Assembly: GCA_002633005.1 (NCBI GenBank)
Contig: NMRA01000130.1
Location: 67,577 to 131,576 of the forward strand
DNA: 64,000 bases
Reading direction: 5' to 3'
DNA from: Phoronis australis
Lineage: Eukaryota; Phoronida; Phoronidae
Each line of letters opens with the position of its first letter. Positions within the stretch are counted from its first letter, which is position 1. This document shows positions 12,375-25,300 of this stretch, piece by piece. A program made the translations under genes and the position numbers. The notes under the pieces are model-generated. The model searched no databases, was not told the DNA's origin, and was given only the letters and a program-made list of their open reading frames with translations.

Positions 12375-12666
12375 CAGGGGGTGGAAACAATTCCTTACCT
12401 GCACCTCCAAACTCCAGCTACCATGCCTTAAACGCCAGTCCTGGACCATCAAACATCAAACCTGCGGTACAAGTCCCTTATCACTCCCACACTCCAGGAC
12501 TGGACTTTGATATCAGGTATGGAGAATTTTCAGTGCACGTGTGGAGTTAAACGGCACAGATATGGACTTTGTACTGCGGGTTTGGTGTTTGCTAGAATGC
12601 GACTGGGGTGAAGCGGATCGAACCTAGAATTTAGAGGTGCAGTCATGAAATTGTTTCCACCCCTGA
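12375..12666. mobile_element. MITE with CAGGGGGTGGAAACAATT ends
   Basis: The left CAGGGGGTGGAAACAATTCC and right complement TCAGGGGTGGAAACAATTTC form about 19-bp terminal inverted repeats. Subterminal parts (ACCATCAAACATCAAACCTGC and the complement of GCAAACACCAAACCCGC) are inverted too. A weaker relative lies at 15451-15698. Confidence 0.6.
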
Positions 12667-13143
12667 ATATGATCCACGCATGTCAAAAGCGCGCTGGCAC
12701 TTCTCAAAGACAAATGGGGAGGGGGGTTTATGGGCAGGACCAAAAAGAAAAAACAACACCACCTTTTTAGTAGTTAAGACAACACTTTTCCATGACATAT
12801 CTTGTAGAGCGCCCCCTTGTGACATTTTAGTGTTTTTCTAAATGATCCTGAATCACAATAACACATACCTCTACATAGAACACTTATGTATTGTATGATG
12901 GCGATTGAAAACTCTCAAGTCTTTACAAAATAAAAAATAAACCCTCACAAATACGTTCACAACAGTTCCACAGTCGTGGAAAGCATATATCATGGAAGAT
13001 GTCCCCATCAACAGCGACTTGGCATCTATTTATATTCACAACATCTCCCGCCAATCACTGAGCTGGGCTCAATCTTTGTTGAGCAAATTTGGCTATTTAC
13101 ACACTGGCAACATTTTTGCTGGTAGCTCCATCTTTTGGCAATA
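12667..13143 (-). other. Probable 3' UTR of EGFR
   Basis: Directly downstream of the receptor stop codon, with no further coding signal. No exact AATAAA in this stretch. The extent of the UTR is inferred only from position. Confidence 0.4.
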
Positions 13144-13382
13144 TTAACATACAGCACTGTTATCGTTATGATGAAACGCCGAGTCCAAGTCATTGTAATA
13201 GTCATGATTTGACTTGTTCTTTCCATTTGCTTGAAGTTTTGAATTATTTGACGGATTGCTCGGGATACAGTCAAAATATTCAGGATTATTCATCGCCATG
13301 GTAATTTCAGTCTGTTGTGGTTTGTCACGTATGTTTTCATAATCTGGTAGGGATTTTTGCTTCGATTTGAAGTCCTCCATTT
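13144..13382 (-). CDS. EGFR: EGFR exon 23, end of tail and stop codon
   Basis: Residues 1337-1415 and a TAA at 13144-13146. Contains LPDYENI (Tyr 1351, a YxN Grb2 SH2-type site), MNNPEYFD (NPxY, Tyr 1372, a Shc/PTB-type site) and NHDYYNDL (Tyr 1398, again YxN). Acceptor TTTTTTTCAG; phase agrees with exon 22. Confidence 0.92.
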
Positions 13383-16300
13383 CTGAAAAAAATACACAAA
13401 TCTCTTAAGAGATGTCACAATCACGGGACAGTGACTACTTCTAGAACAAAAGTAGCAATGACTGATGCAAGTTAACGTTATGGAACTTCCTACTACGAAA
13501 TAGAAACTGTCTTCAATTTTGGCTCCCTCTATTGGTCCTACTACACATCAACCCCAAGAAGAAGATCAACTGAGAGGGTGTCGTAATTTCCCAGTAGAAA
13601 GGATACGATGGTTGTGCAATGTCAAAATAATACATGAAAGTAGCTCCACAAGACAAGTACATTCATACTTTGCATGGGTCCCCCACGTGAGTGAATGTCA
13701 ACCAACAAAATGATAAACGTCCAACATCCAACACGAACGATCCGTAGCCTTTCCAATTCACTGACAATGATGAAAAGGATTTTAGAGTCACTAAGTGTCA
13801 GTATGCTACACCAGTGTTTTACGATCGAGGCTACACACTGTGACAGGAAATAGGCCAATATTGATCAAACGCTCCCATGACAGAGGTAGAAAATGCACCT
13901 AATGACTGATCTGCTTTTCAAAATATCAGGCACTTCCGAGTTAATTGACACTACACTGCATATCCAGCAACGACATTTGCTTTTTTGTCTATTTCTTAAA
14001 ATCAGCATTGCAACTCAGAATGCGGTAATAAATGTTTGCCTGCATTCCAATGATGCAATAGATTTGTATGTGAAGAAGCAATACAAGTGTTTGTCATGTG
14101 TTGCATTGTGGGTTAATACCTTAGACTGAGACTGGTGTCTTTTTCAGGACGGGCCTACTGCCACACCTTGAAATACAACAGCGCCCCCTGTGATTCTGTG
14201 ACATTTACCCACAATGCAATGTAGAACACTCATTCTTCAGTTGTATGTCGCTACTTTATATTAAAGTTGGCTAAAATTTACCATTCTAATACTGGTTAAA
14301 TTTTACTGTTGAACTTTGAGTTGCAGTGCTGACATAAAAAATTGATAAGCTGGGTGGGGCGCAATAAATAATTGACTTCCGATCTGCCTCAGTTCAGATA
14401 CGTTCGGCAGCTTAACCTTTTGAATGCTAGGTCAACCGTACAAAGCACTTTTTCTATCTTTGCAAACGATAGTAAAATTCTGAATATGATTAAATCACTA
14501 ACCTATATTTTCGCTGTCATCAACATCTATGTACTGTGGACATTGTGACCGCGGCTGTAGATAATCATCCTCGTCAACAGCAAGAGGGACAGGAGGGGCA
14601 TACGGCAAGTTAAACGTGTCCTCCACCAGTGGCATGGCCTCCTCAGACACTGAAAGCAATGTAGAGACTACACTCACCCATTAATCGAAGAGAAACTCAG
14701 ATCCTCGTAAGTCATGACGGTAAAACTAAAGTCTGACAATAGGACTCGCGTGTTGCCCTCATCCCATGAACAATACATGATGACCAACCGCTTTATGCTC
14801 TCAAGCTAGTCAAATGATAAGAACGTCCTCTCCTCATTAGCGCCGTAAACGTATACATTTTGTCAGATGGCTGTAGAGCCCATCATATTGTTAGACAGAT
14901 GCGTTTACTTGTGTACAATCATGTAACTCAATTCACACTACAAATTCTTGACTTACAGCTCAAGTGAACGTGACTGATAAGCTTTGTCAAGCGAATTGTG
15001 ACTGGGGAAATACCAATTTTATCTATTGAGTAAATGTGTCATACTTAAAAGAAGTGTTAGGAACAGGCAAATACCACACACAGCGCGGAACTATCATAAT
15101 GACCAAACAGCCTTAAGACAGCACGATTATCTCCCAATGATTTCTATCGCTAATATCGGACCATAGTAAGTGTACCCTTAAAGGTGGCTGATCACGTTCA
15201 TAGCCTGGCTAAATATAGCAAGTCACCCATTAAGCAAAATTTAAGTTCCATTGCAGAAGTAGTGAATCATTTTGTGATTGATCAGGCCACAACATTTTCA
15301 AAGACAAAGAAACTTTATTTTTTATTTTTTTCTGCAGATTTCGACTACTGCATTTGCATGGTAAGTTCAATTCATGGGGTCTCGCACTTGTGCACAAATT
15401 TCAGTTAACAAGTTCTCGGCAACTTATTAGGCAAAAGCTATAACCAGTCCCAGCAGGTGGAAATGATTCTACAATCGCGCATCTAAAATTCAAGCTTTGA
15501 TCCTTTAAACCTCATCCCCAAACCAGCAGACAACAGACTGACCCACAGTGCTATTTTCCTACCCATGCCCCTGAAAACACTGCACGTTTTGAGACCAAAC
15601 TCCCTATCTAAGGAATAACCTCCAGACCTGAGTTTGTTGATCTGGGACTGGGGTTTAGGGGATTGTAGAGGCGAGGCCATGGAATGGTTTCCACATATTA
15701 CGCAATTGTGCAACCTCTATCAAACAATTTAACTTCAGCTAACACTTTTCACTTAACGCTTTTCACTTAACGCTTTTCACTTAATGCTTTTCACTTAACG
15801 CTTTTCACTTAACGCTTTTCACTTAATGCTTTTCACTTAACGCTTTTCACTTAACGCTTTTCACTTAACATACCTTCTTCGCCTTCCCTTACACTTGACA
15901 ACACGTGTCTCCCCAGGGGATCAGAGGAGTACCGTGAATGAAGACTGTCCACACGGTCCCTCCCCAAACGATTATCATTTTTAGCCGCAGCTGCTGCTTC
16001 TAAGGCACCATATTTTTTGTCCCTTTTTGGGTAATAATGATTGTTAGCCCCGCTCGCTGCCTCTTCTTCGAGAAGAGGTTTCTGAAAAGATAGACGAGAT
16101 AGAAGTATAACAACAGTAACCTATTTTTTAGTCTTCTGCTTGTACATTTTGTAAACAAGCCCCAGAAACTTTAACGCATCCATTTCTACATTTCGAATTT
16201 TCTAGAACTTTTTGATTCAGTGATAATGCTGAAACAAGAATGAACGCTTAGTGCTCTTTTTGGAATAAATGACATATTATTCATCAAATAATTGAATTTT

Positions 16301-19300
16301 AATTGTAGCAAAATACCACGTATATTATGAGTGAGTGCATGGCGTGTGTGAGAAAACAGAAAATAACAAAATAATGAACATGACACCGTAAAATGTAACC
16401 AATTTAGGACAAAAGCAATTGCTGAAATTGTGATTTCTTGAAAAGCTTAAGACCTTGTAGCGAAATCAATGCACCCAGCTTTTAAAAATATTGTTTAATG
16501 GTAGCTATGATATAGGGCTCGAAAGTGGTGACGTGTTATTTTGGTGCAACATGTTTTTATGAACAAATGAAATATCGCTTGTCTGGCATATTGCATCCTA
16601 GATTGGTGAGTATCGTATGGAATACAGAGAAACATCCATTCCTTTGGAAATCAGTCTTGTATTTAGTAGCTTTAAGCAAACATTGATCCCACTAAGAGAT
16701 ATTGATCTGGAATCAAACACATCTAGGCAGTAGTTATAAATCACTGTAATTTGGCAGTAATCTTTCTTGTATAAGTATTTCATTGAAAACACGACTTCGA
16801 TCTGTTTTAACTAGTTTAATCTTTCCAACTCTCTAAATAGAGATCTTGTCTTTACATCACAACAGTGCAACAAAAATCCAAACGACATCAGTAGGTAATA
16901 TATTTTAAAAAGCGATATTTCGAGACACATATCTCATCTTCAGGTTATTATTTCCAACTAGTTCATAGGGAAACGCACATCAGAAATGACAAATGCAATT
17001 TTATATAACATGTGAAGTTGGCATGCGCAACTATGACGATAAAAACATATATAAATATACATACGTTGCTGTGCAACATAATCTATAGATCACCGAAATA
17101 AAGAAAGAGTCCTTCGAGTTCCAGTTAGCTGCTCGTTCAAACTGAGTTTTTCAAACATTATTAGAAGCGACTCTAATGTTCGTAACCTGTGTACATCATT
17201 TTCAGTGTATCTCATGACTGTATTGTTTTCGGCACATATTGTGTTGGAGCAATTTTAGCGCTGGCACACACAATTTTTACACGACTTTGTGCAAGACAAA
17301 CATTCTGAATCCCGACACTGTTCAGCAGATCTTACCTTACTCATGGACCCTCCGCCATATCTGTTTGGACTGAATGGTGACGTTGGCGACGGTGGAAATG
17401 AAGACATGGCTGATGACTCTCCCCTGTTGTACTCAGACGGCTGTAGGTACTCGTCGCCTGTAACGACTTCCTCAGGTCCGTCTGTCGCCACACTAAGACT
17501 TCGCATGATGTCATGGGCATCATACGACTGGCTAGGCAGCCGCATCAGACGATCACCCTACAATGACACGTGACAATAAGAGATGTAGGATCAGCTGGAT
17601 GCCATAAAATCTCCCCAATCTCCGAATAAACACCAGCAAACAGTTGACTTTATCATGTTCAAAGCCTTCCAACATTGTGCAGATTGACCACAATTTCCCA
17701 AAATGTTGTCTGGTGGCAGCTGTGGTAACAAAATTTGAAAATGACTAAACATTGGAATGGTTCTACTTTTCTGTTATGAAAGAAAAAATATAATGAGAAT
17801 GGTAGCGTTAATGACACCCAAGATTTACAACCATTCGCAAAATTCAAAATTCTATGACATCACGTGGACTAGTTAACCCCTCCAAATGCAAAATCTTTAA
17901 GGAATCAACATTGACAGCTACCAGTCTGTGTAGAAATGCCCCTAAGAGCTTTTGGTTAAATTGTTCATTCAAGTATGACAAGCAAAGAAAATCTGGACAA
18001 GGACAGCATTATGAATATCAGAAAACAAACCTGTATGACTAGATAACGACCAGGATCACGAGACATTTTTGTGAACTCGTCGGCCAATTCTGCAAAGGAT
18101 GGTCGGCTGTCAGCATCCAACATCCAACCTGAAAACACACACCCAAGATAATGAATCAAAACCGTTCATTGACACCATTTCGCATTCAAAAATAACCGCA
18201 CCAACCAATGAGTTATTCTATTGTGGCGCTTATAAGCATAGAACGGCAATTAAATACCGCAATAAGTTGCTCTCAAGTTATTTCTTGTTGATACCAACAT
18301 ATGAAAGCTGCCAATCACACCATACTCAACCACCATTAGAATCTTTTTGTGTCACACAAAACAGTGGCACTAAAAACTGCTATTTCATTACACCATTAGG
18401 GATAGTTCGGGGAAACTCAGACGGCGGTAAAATTCGGACAAGTCTAAATAAATGTCAAATATAGTAACAATCAAGATGCCTTACTACTAAATGAAAAGAC
18501 TATTCATTTCTTTGAACAATAGTAGGAATTTATTTATCACCTTACTTGAATTACAACAAAGTTTCAACACACATGATGCATGTTCAGCATCTTATGTCGC
18601 TCTGCCGTCTGCTTCGCGTGGTGATTTCAAAAGTGAGCAGTAGGTACACTGTCTTTTCCAAGTATTGTTTAGATCACTTGGTCAGTTGTCATGTAAATGA
18701 ACTTGAATTTACTTGATGCATAATTCATCACTATGCAGTTTTATGTGTTAATTCCAATAGAAAAACTTACGAAAAAGCATGATTTAATCAAAAACTGATG
18801 TCCGAATTTCCCCTCCAACTTTTTGTATGCTGCACGGAAATTCGGACACCCATGTTTTTATTTTTAGGCTACTAGACACTTTTCATGGCATTTTCTTGAG
18901 AGATTTTCGTAATCACGTGATGACCTCCAGTGTTAAGAGGTCAATCCAAAACTTAATTTGTCAACAACAATGGCGCTGTTTACCACATGGGCTGCACACA
19001 AATTGGTAAGGGCGGACGTACTTTTACGTTGTTTATGTGGCCAGGACCAGACGACTTCTTAACTTTTATTATTTGTCTCATGACAAGACTGCTAAATAAT
19101 ACCTGAATTCATTTTTAGAAATCATTAAAGTACTATTGTATATTTTGTCCGAGTTTTACCAATTCAGAATTTGCTGGTCCGAATTTCCCCGACACTCCGT
19201 CCGACTTTCCCCACCCGCATTCGAATTTCCCCGATTTTGACCATAGTTATTATTCTTAAAATTCGAAGGCATTGAAACTGAACTAGTAACAAAGAATCTC

Positions 19301-22300
19301 ATTGGTTGGTTTCTCAAAAGATTCGCGGCTATCCCATAACTCGTCCAATGTTATTAGCTGACACATAAACCTTCAGTAGCAGTAGAGCTCACAGTTCCAA
19401 GTATCATTGAAAAAATGCCACACAGATTTTGTTAGTAAATTTCACGCTACAAAGAAAGGTATTTTCCTGTGTTCTTTGTCTCTTATATCACTTTTAATAT
19501 CACGCGTGAAAAGAAAGTTGAGCCGTGATCAAACAATGACCATACCTGTGACAGGTCTTACTGATAACGAGTTAAAAAATGGTTTGATACTCACACTTAA
19601 TCATGATCATGTATACATCTATCGTGCAAATTGCCGGCTGGACCAATCTCTCTCCTTTCTCCAACAGTTCGGGCACGTCTTTGGCCCGTACATTCTCGTA
19701 AGGCTTCTGGCCGTACGTGAACAGTTCCCACAGTGTGACGCCGAAGCTCCAGACGTCTGTCTTGTGTGTGAACACGCGGTGTTGTATACACTCCAGGGCC
19801 AGCCATTTGATTGGCATCTTGCCGCCGGCCGCGTGGTACTCTGATTCCTCGTAGTCCAGTAGTTTGGCCAGGCCAAAGTCCGTGATCTTAACCATGGTAT
19901 TGCTATGGACTAGCACATTACGAGCCGCCAAGTCACGGTGCACAATGCCGCGGCCCTCTAAGTATGCCATACCCTGAAAAGTGAGAAATTACACCGAGTC
20001 TAATCGTGTTGCAACAAACCTCCAGGACTTTTCTAAAACAATTGTTGCAACCGAAATTTGCTATAAGAAAATCAACTTGATGTTTTTATGTCAGTACAGT
20101 GGGTTTGGATTCTATGGAACTGAATGCCGTGAACAAACAAACCTTATAAACAGGGTTCAACTGTATAATAAAAACATGAAAAAATACTCTTTCCATGATG
20201 TAAGTCACGTGTTCAGACATTAACAAGAGTAGCCCTAGTAGGACTCTGTATAGCTTTTAATGATGGTCTTCAACACATTCACACCACATTACCTACTTTT
20301 CCCACACGACAGTCACGACCGTGCAAGGAAGTGAGAGACTATTAGAGAAATGTTCAATAATCTACCAGTCAGCACGGGACTCGCCCCTCAAAAGTGAGAG
20401 TCCAAGTCTAAACTACTTTGCTTTAGTGTCAGACACAATAAATAATAAACAATTCAATTGAAAGGATCAATACCAAAAATGTTCAGGAAATTTTAACTAC
20501 AGCGCCAAGTTAACTTCATAATGATTCCATCAGACCTAAGACCCAACAAGATTTTTATCTTAATGGTAGGTACTACAAGCATTCGAACAACCCTAGTATG
20601 CCCAGAAAAAATTCACTAATGTAAACAGCTTATTATTTAAAATGACTTATTCTTATTAAAATGACATAAGCAAAAAATTGAATTTCGGACCTCAAAAGCG
20701 AGGTCCCCTATATTAATATAGGGGGCCTCGCTGAACGGAAGCCGGAGAGCGGGGCCCCCTATATTAATATAGGGGGCCCCGCTCTCCGGCCTCCTTTCGG
20801 CGGGGCCCCCTATATTAATATAGGAGGCCTCGCTTTNGCGAAGTGCCCGACACATACAGTCGCGCCCACATGCCCACGTAACAAAGGCGCACTGAGACGC
20901 AACAAAGACATTAGCATAAGAATAACTGAACATTTGCAACTAAATAAGAATAACAATAAACGTAAAGTTACGAACGTCCCGTCACATTTAACTACAGCGC
21001 CAAGTTAACTTCATAATGATTCCATCAGACCTAAGACCTAAGAAGATTTTTATTTTAATGGTAGGTACTACGAGCATTCGAACAACCCTAGTATGCCCAG
21101 AAAAAATTCACTAATGTAGCCCTTAGCTTAATTCAAATGCTACAAATCGAGGTTACCTCCATGTAAAATTAATGTAACACACTCGGTCAGCTCTTACCTT
21201 CGCTATCTGTGTGCACCAGTTAAGCAGTGTTTTCGAGCCAATATTCTCACGATGCTTTCTGACATAATCGAGCAGACAACCGAGCGGCATCAGCTGCGTC
21301 ACCAACATCATCTGCGCCGTCATGCAGACAGCCAGGATACGCACACAGTACATGTGGTCGACAGAGGCCATGACACGAGCCTCCTCTAGAAGTTCTTGAT
21401 TCTGATTGGGCGATGTTCCCTCCTGCAGGACTTTGATAGCCACAGGAATCTTGACTTTCTCATCCTCAGGGATCCAGACACCCTGTGGAGAGAAGCAGAC
21501 GTCAGTGAAGAGGTTAAAGATACGATTCCAAAAAAATAACTTTCAAACACCTCTATTAAACCAACTAATTTTAGTTAGCACTGCAACCATCAGTCACTTG
21601 TAGACCAATCCTTACCTTGTACACCGTGCCAAAGGCCCCTGAGCCAATAATACTGCCTTGTCTTAACTCAGATTCCTTGATCAGACGCAGCTTGGACAGG
21701 TCTGGCTTGGCATCAGACGGGGTAAGTGGCTGAAACAGTCCGAAATTAGTTATCTTATCTTTTTGTCCTTTTTGTGTGAATCACAGTCCCCTTAAGCTGC
21801 TATGAACTCACTATAGCAAAAAGACAAACTTCCAATTTACGCAACATTCTGTTGCGAAACTGAAATCAACCTGTTAATTAATTATTCATATTTGAAATGA
21901 TTTCTGGCCTTGTGTAGAGCTTCTAATATGTTGGTGTATAAGGCCATGCTTGGCGCATGAACTGACCCACCGGAGAAAGCATTGACAAACAGTGTCAGTT
22001 CCTCTCAAGCCTAGAAAACACCTCTAGTAATCTGAATAAGGAGGAATTGAGACCAACTTTATAATGACATGTGACATAAACCAAAAGTAAATTTGATGAC
22101 ACAAATCCAGTTTACAAGACCCTAAATGGAAAATATACATCTCGGCAATGTTGTTAAATGGCAATTTATGGCACACGTTCATTATTTCAAAATCACAGGT
22201 GTGAGTAGTCTTATAAAGCCTGGCCAATCACACCCACCTCCCCACTGTCATCGATGCCTTGCATTTTGGCTTGGAGCTGGGCCGTACGCTCCTGAGATCG

Positions 22301-25300
22301 CGCCCGCTGACGCAGCATGTGGCAAACGATGAAAACAAAGACCATAATGAGCACAAAGGCGCCAACACCAACACCAATGCCAATGGCGGTGCGCTTGCTG
22401 TCACCCCCCTTGGGGTCCTCACTGCAAACAGAATAGTAATAATGGTGATAAAACCAACAATTGTAAATATACAATCATGTAATGGGTGACACCAGTCTTC
22501 AATGCAAACTGGGTGACCATAATAATCATAATGATAATAACAATAATGGAGGAAATTAATACTAATAACAGCAACAGTATGTGACATTCGAGGTTGTCAC
22601 TGCAAAAGTGATAAGTATAATAACTATAATAGAAATAATGATTGTGACGACAATGGCAAAAATTCCAATAACAGTAATAACAGGTGACATTTGAGGTTCT
22701 CAGTGTAAAATAACAATAACAATAACAATAATGGTAATAATAATAGTAATAATAATAATGGTAATAATAATAGTAATAATAATAATAGTAGTAACAGTGA
22801 TAATAATAATAATAATGGTAATGGTAATGGTAATAATAATGGTAATAAAACTAATAGACTGAGGCACTGCTTGCAAAACAAGTGCTTTTATTAAGATCGA
22901 CTCTAACTTACATTGAGCAGACGAATTCACCTTTTTCATTTTCGTACGAGTACTTGTATTCCTCTGGGCACGTTTCAGTACAGTTAAACTGAAAAAGAAG
23001 ACAGATTTTCTATGATCACTAAATAAGAAAATATTTTGACAAAAACAGGGTAACAATTGGCATCTCGTTAACCCAATTATGCTGTCCGAAAAAGCAAAAT
23101 ATAAACTAGACTTATTTATCCAGTTTGTACAGTTTCTAAAATTTCTACTCTGAAATTCAAGCCCAGGTTGAATCTTCGCGATTCTGAAGATTGGGACATG
23201 GGTAATTCGGTATTCAACACATTGTTAAATATCAGACACTGCATTCTATATCAAATGAGTCTGGGGTAAAACTGTACAAAATAGCTAACAACACAAAATT
23301 ATTCGTCTTTGTTGGATCTATAAATTTAGGATGACCAATGTTGCTGTTTCTAAAATTTAATACGAGCACTGACCTTGAGCAAAATATTTGTGTTTTACTG
23401 TAATTTCAAACTTAAGACTTCTTATCATAGTATAAAAATTCAGTTAATACCAAAATAATCGCCAATAACAACTGAAACATAGCAAGGATTTTCACTGATT
23501 AATAGTTTCCAAACTGAACAACTTAAGACAGACTTATGCCTGAGATGAGTCAGACTGCTAAAATCTAAACAAACTTCTTGCCAGAATTATTTGGCAGTTT
23601 AGTGAAAAATTTATGGCAACAAAACTGCACTTTTGTCTGACAGTTTACTGAGACACAAGCTGTTTGTTGCTTATTTGTGAATAAGTTGTATTGTCGCGGA
23701 GTGACACCTGTGGAGATTTTGCTAAGATTTAGCCAGCACTGAAAAGGTTCTAGTCGAAAAGAAATAGATATTTAGTCGAAGTAATAAATTGTGAAATTGT
23801 TGTCCAATTCTGATGTTTTCCAGTTTATTTTCAAGCTATGGTAACAGTAATTGCTGGACTATTTGGAGCACACTATGGTGAAATAGCGAAATCAAATTGT
23901 GATGGCAGAGTAACAGACTCTTCGAGTGAAAATATATTGTGCCAAAAAATATTGACTCATTTTATCAGATTTTGTAGAGAACAAGTAAAACTATGGATTT
24001 GTAGTGATGTAAGAGGTATTTTGAAAAAGGAAAGCTAACAATTTTGCCATCTGTCTACACATTTGAAGAAACTTAGCTGTACGAGACAGCAGAGTCATAT
24101 CAATGGCAAAAAAGTCAAAACAACAATCAGGTGACAGCAAAAATCATGTTGTGTTGTACGTACCAAAGTATCATTTAAGGGAGAAATGACTCGTTTCTTT
24201 TTGCAGGAGTTACAGTGACTAGCTAGATCACCATAGCAACCCCCATAGCACTGTGGGTGGCATGGGCGACACACCCCATCAGTGTCGGCGTAGTAATCCT
24301 CTGGGCACTCTTCGTGACACTCCCTATAATACTTGACATGCTTACAGGCGTGGCAACTGCTGGGACCATCGTCATAGCAGGTAACACACTGCGGGTGGCA
24401 CTGGTAACACACCTGAAACACGCAGAGCAGTAAAGCTCGAGAATTTTTTACTTTAACCTCATCTGCAATTAAACGGGTCATGCGGCTGGGCCTTTTTGAA
24501 AACAATTAACGAAAAGAAAAGTGCTTTGGTAGCAAAACAATTTTCATTCGATACAGAGGTAGAAGATGAAATTTCCAAACCGGTGTTACAGACTTCTAAA
24601 TTATACTTTTGTTTTTGTTTAATGCAACTTTAGATATTTTTATGAAATTCACGATACTCCAATCTTTTAGCCCTTCACGCAAAAGTAGAACTCTTTAAAA
24701 AAGCAATTTCCAACAAAATTTTGGATACCAGTACATAAAACACACTGTGCAGACGTTTCATCAGAATCTCATCTGCAACTTCTAAGATGTGATGTTCTGA
24801 AGTGAGCCAAATTTAGATATCTTTTAGGATCCAAAATAAACTTAAAGATACATTTTTGTTTCTTGAACTCATACAAAAGAAATGATGTTACAGTAACTTT
24901 TGATGAAAATGTTTATTACCACTTAATATATGCAATGTGTACTTAAGTCACATGTTTGGCCTTAAATTTAAAGTATTATCTGTGGCTAGAATTTTAAGAT
25001 ACTTGCAGCACTAAAAAACAGTCCTTCACAATTTTCAAATTCTATATCAAAAGTACCTTTATATCAAAAGTCGAAGTTTTAAAGAATGGTGTGCATTCAC
25101 ATTTAATTACATGATTTTGAAAATCGCAAAAACTGGAGGAATATTGGCGATAACTTTCATCCAAAAATGGCGAAATTTTGACAGGCCATAAGAAGATTAC
25201 AGACTAACACCCACCTCTTTGTTGGTGAGGTTCTTTTCGATCGTTCCGTGTTTAGCGAAGGTGATCAACTTCTTGTAGTACGCATAGGGACAACCGTGGG

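Larger units (their letters stand above)
14650..15873 (-). other. EGFR intron 21
   Basis: Contains a decayed MITE (15451-15698) and the 14-bp array that touches the splice donor of exon 21. Confidence 0.7.
19974..21197 (-). other. EGFR intron 17
   Basis: Contains a 132-bp direct repeat pair and between them the palindromic 51-bp repeat. The rest is plain AT-rich sequence. Confidence 0.8.

Noticed and set aside
19407-19844. 145-residue plus-strand ORF
   Set aside because: Antisense shadow of the EGFR kinase exon at 19595-19973.
20637-20939. Minus-strand ORF with 17-residue repeats
   Set aside because: Explained by the 51-bp palindromic DNA repeat; intronic and interrupted by an N. Kept as a repeat finding, not as a gene.
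22624-23056. Poly-Leu and poly-Ile ORFs on the minus strand
   Set aside because: Translations of a TAA/TAATGG microsatellite; only 22912-22988 within this span is coding.
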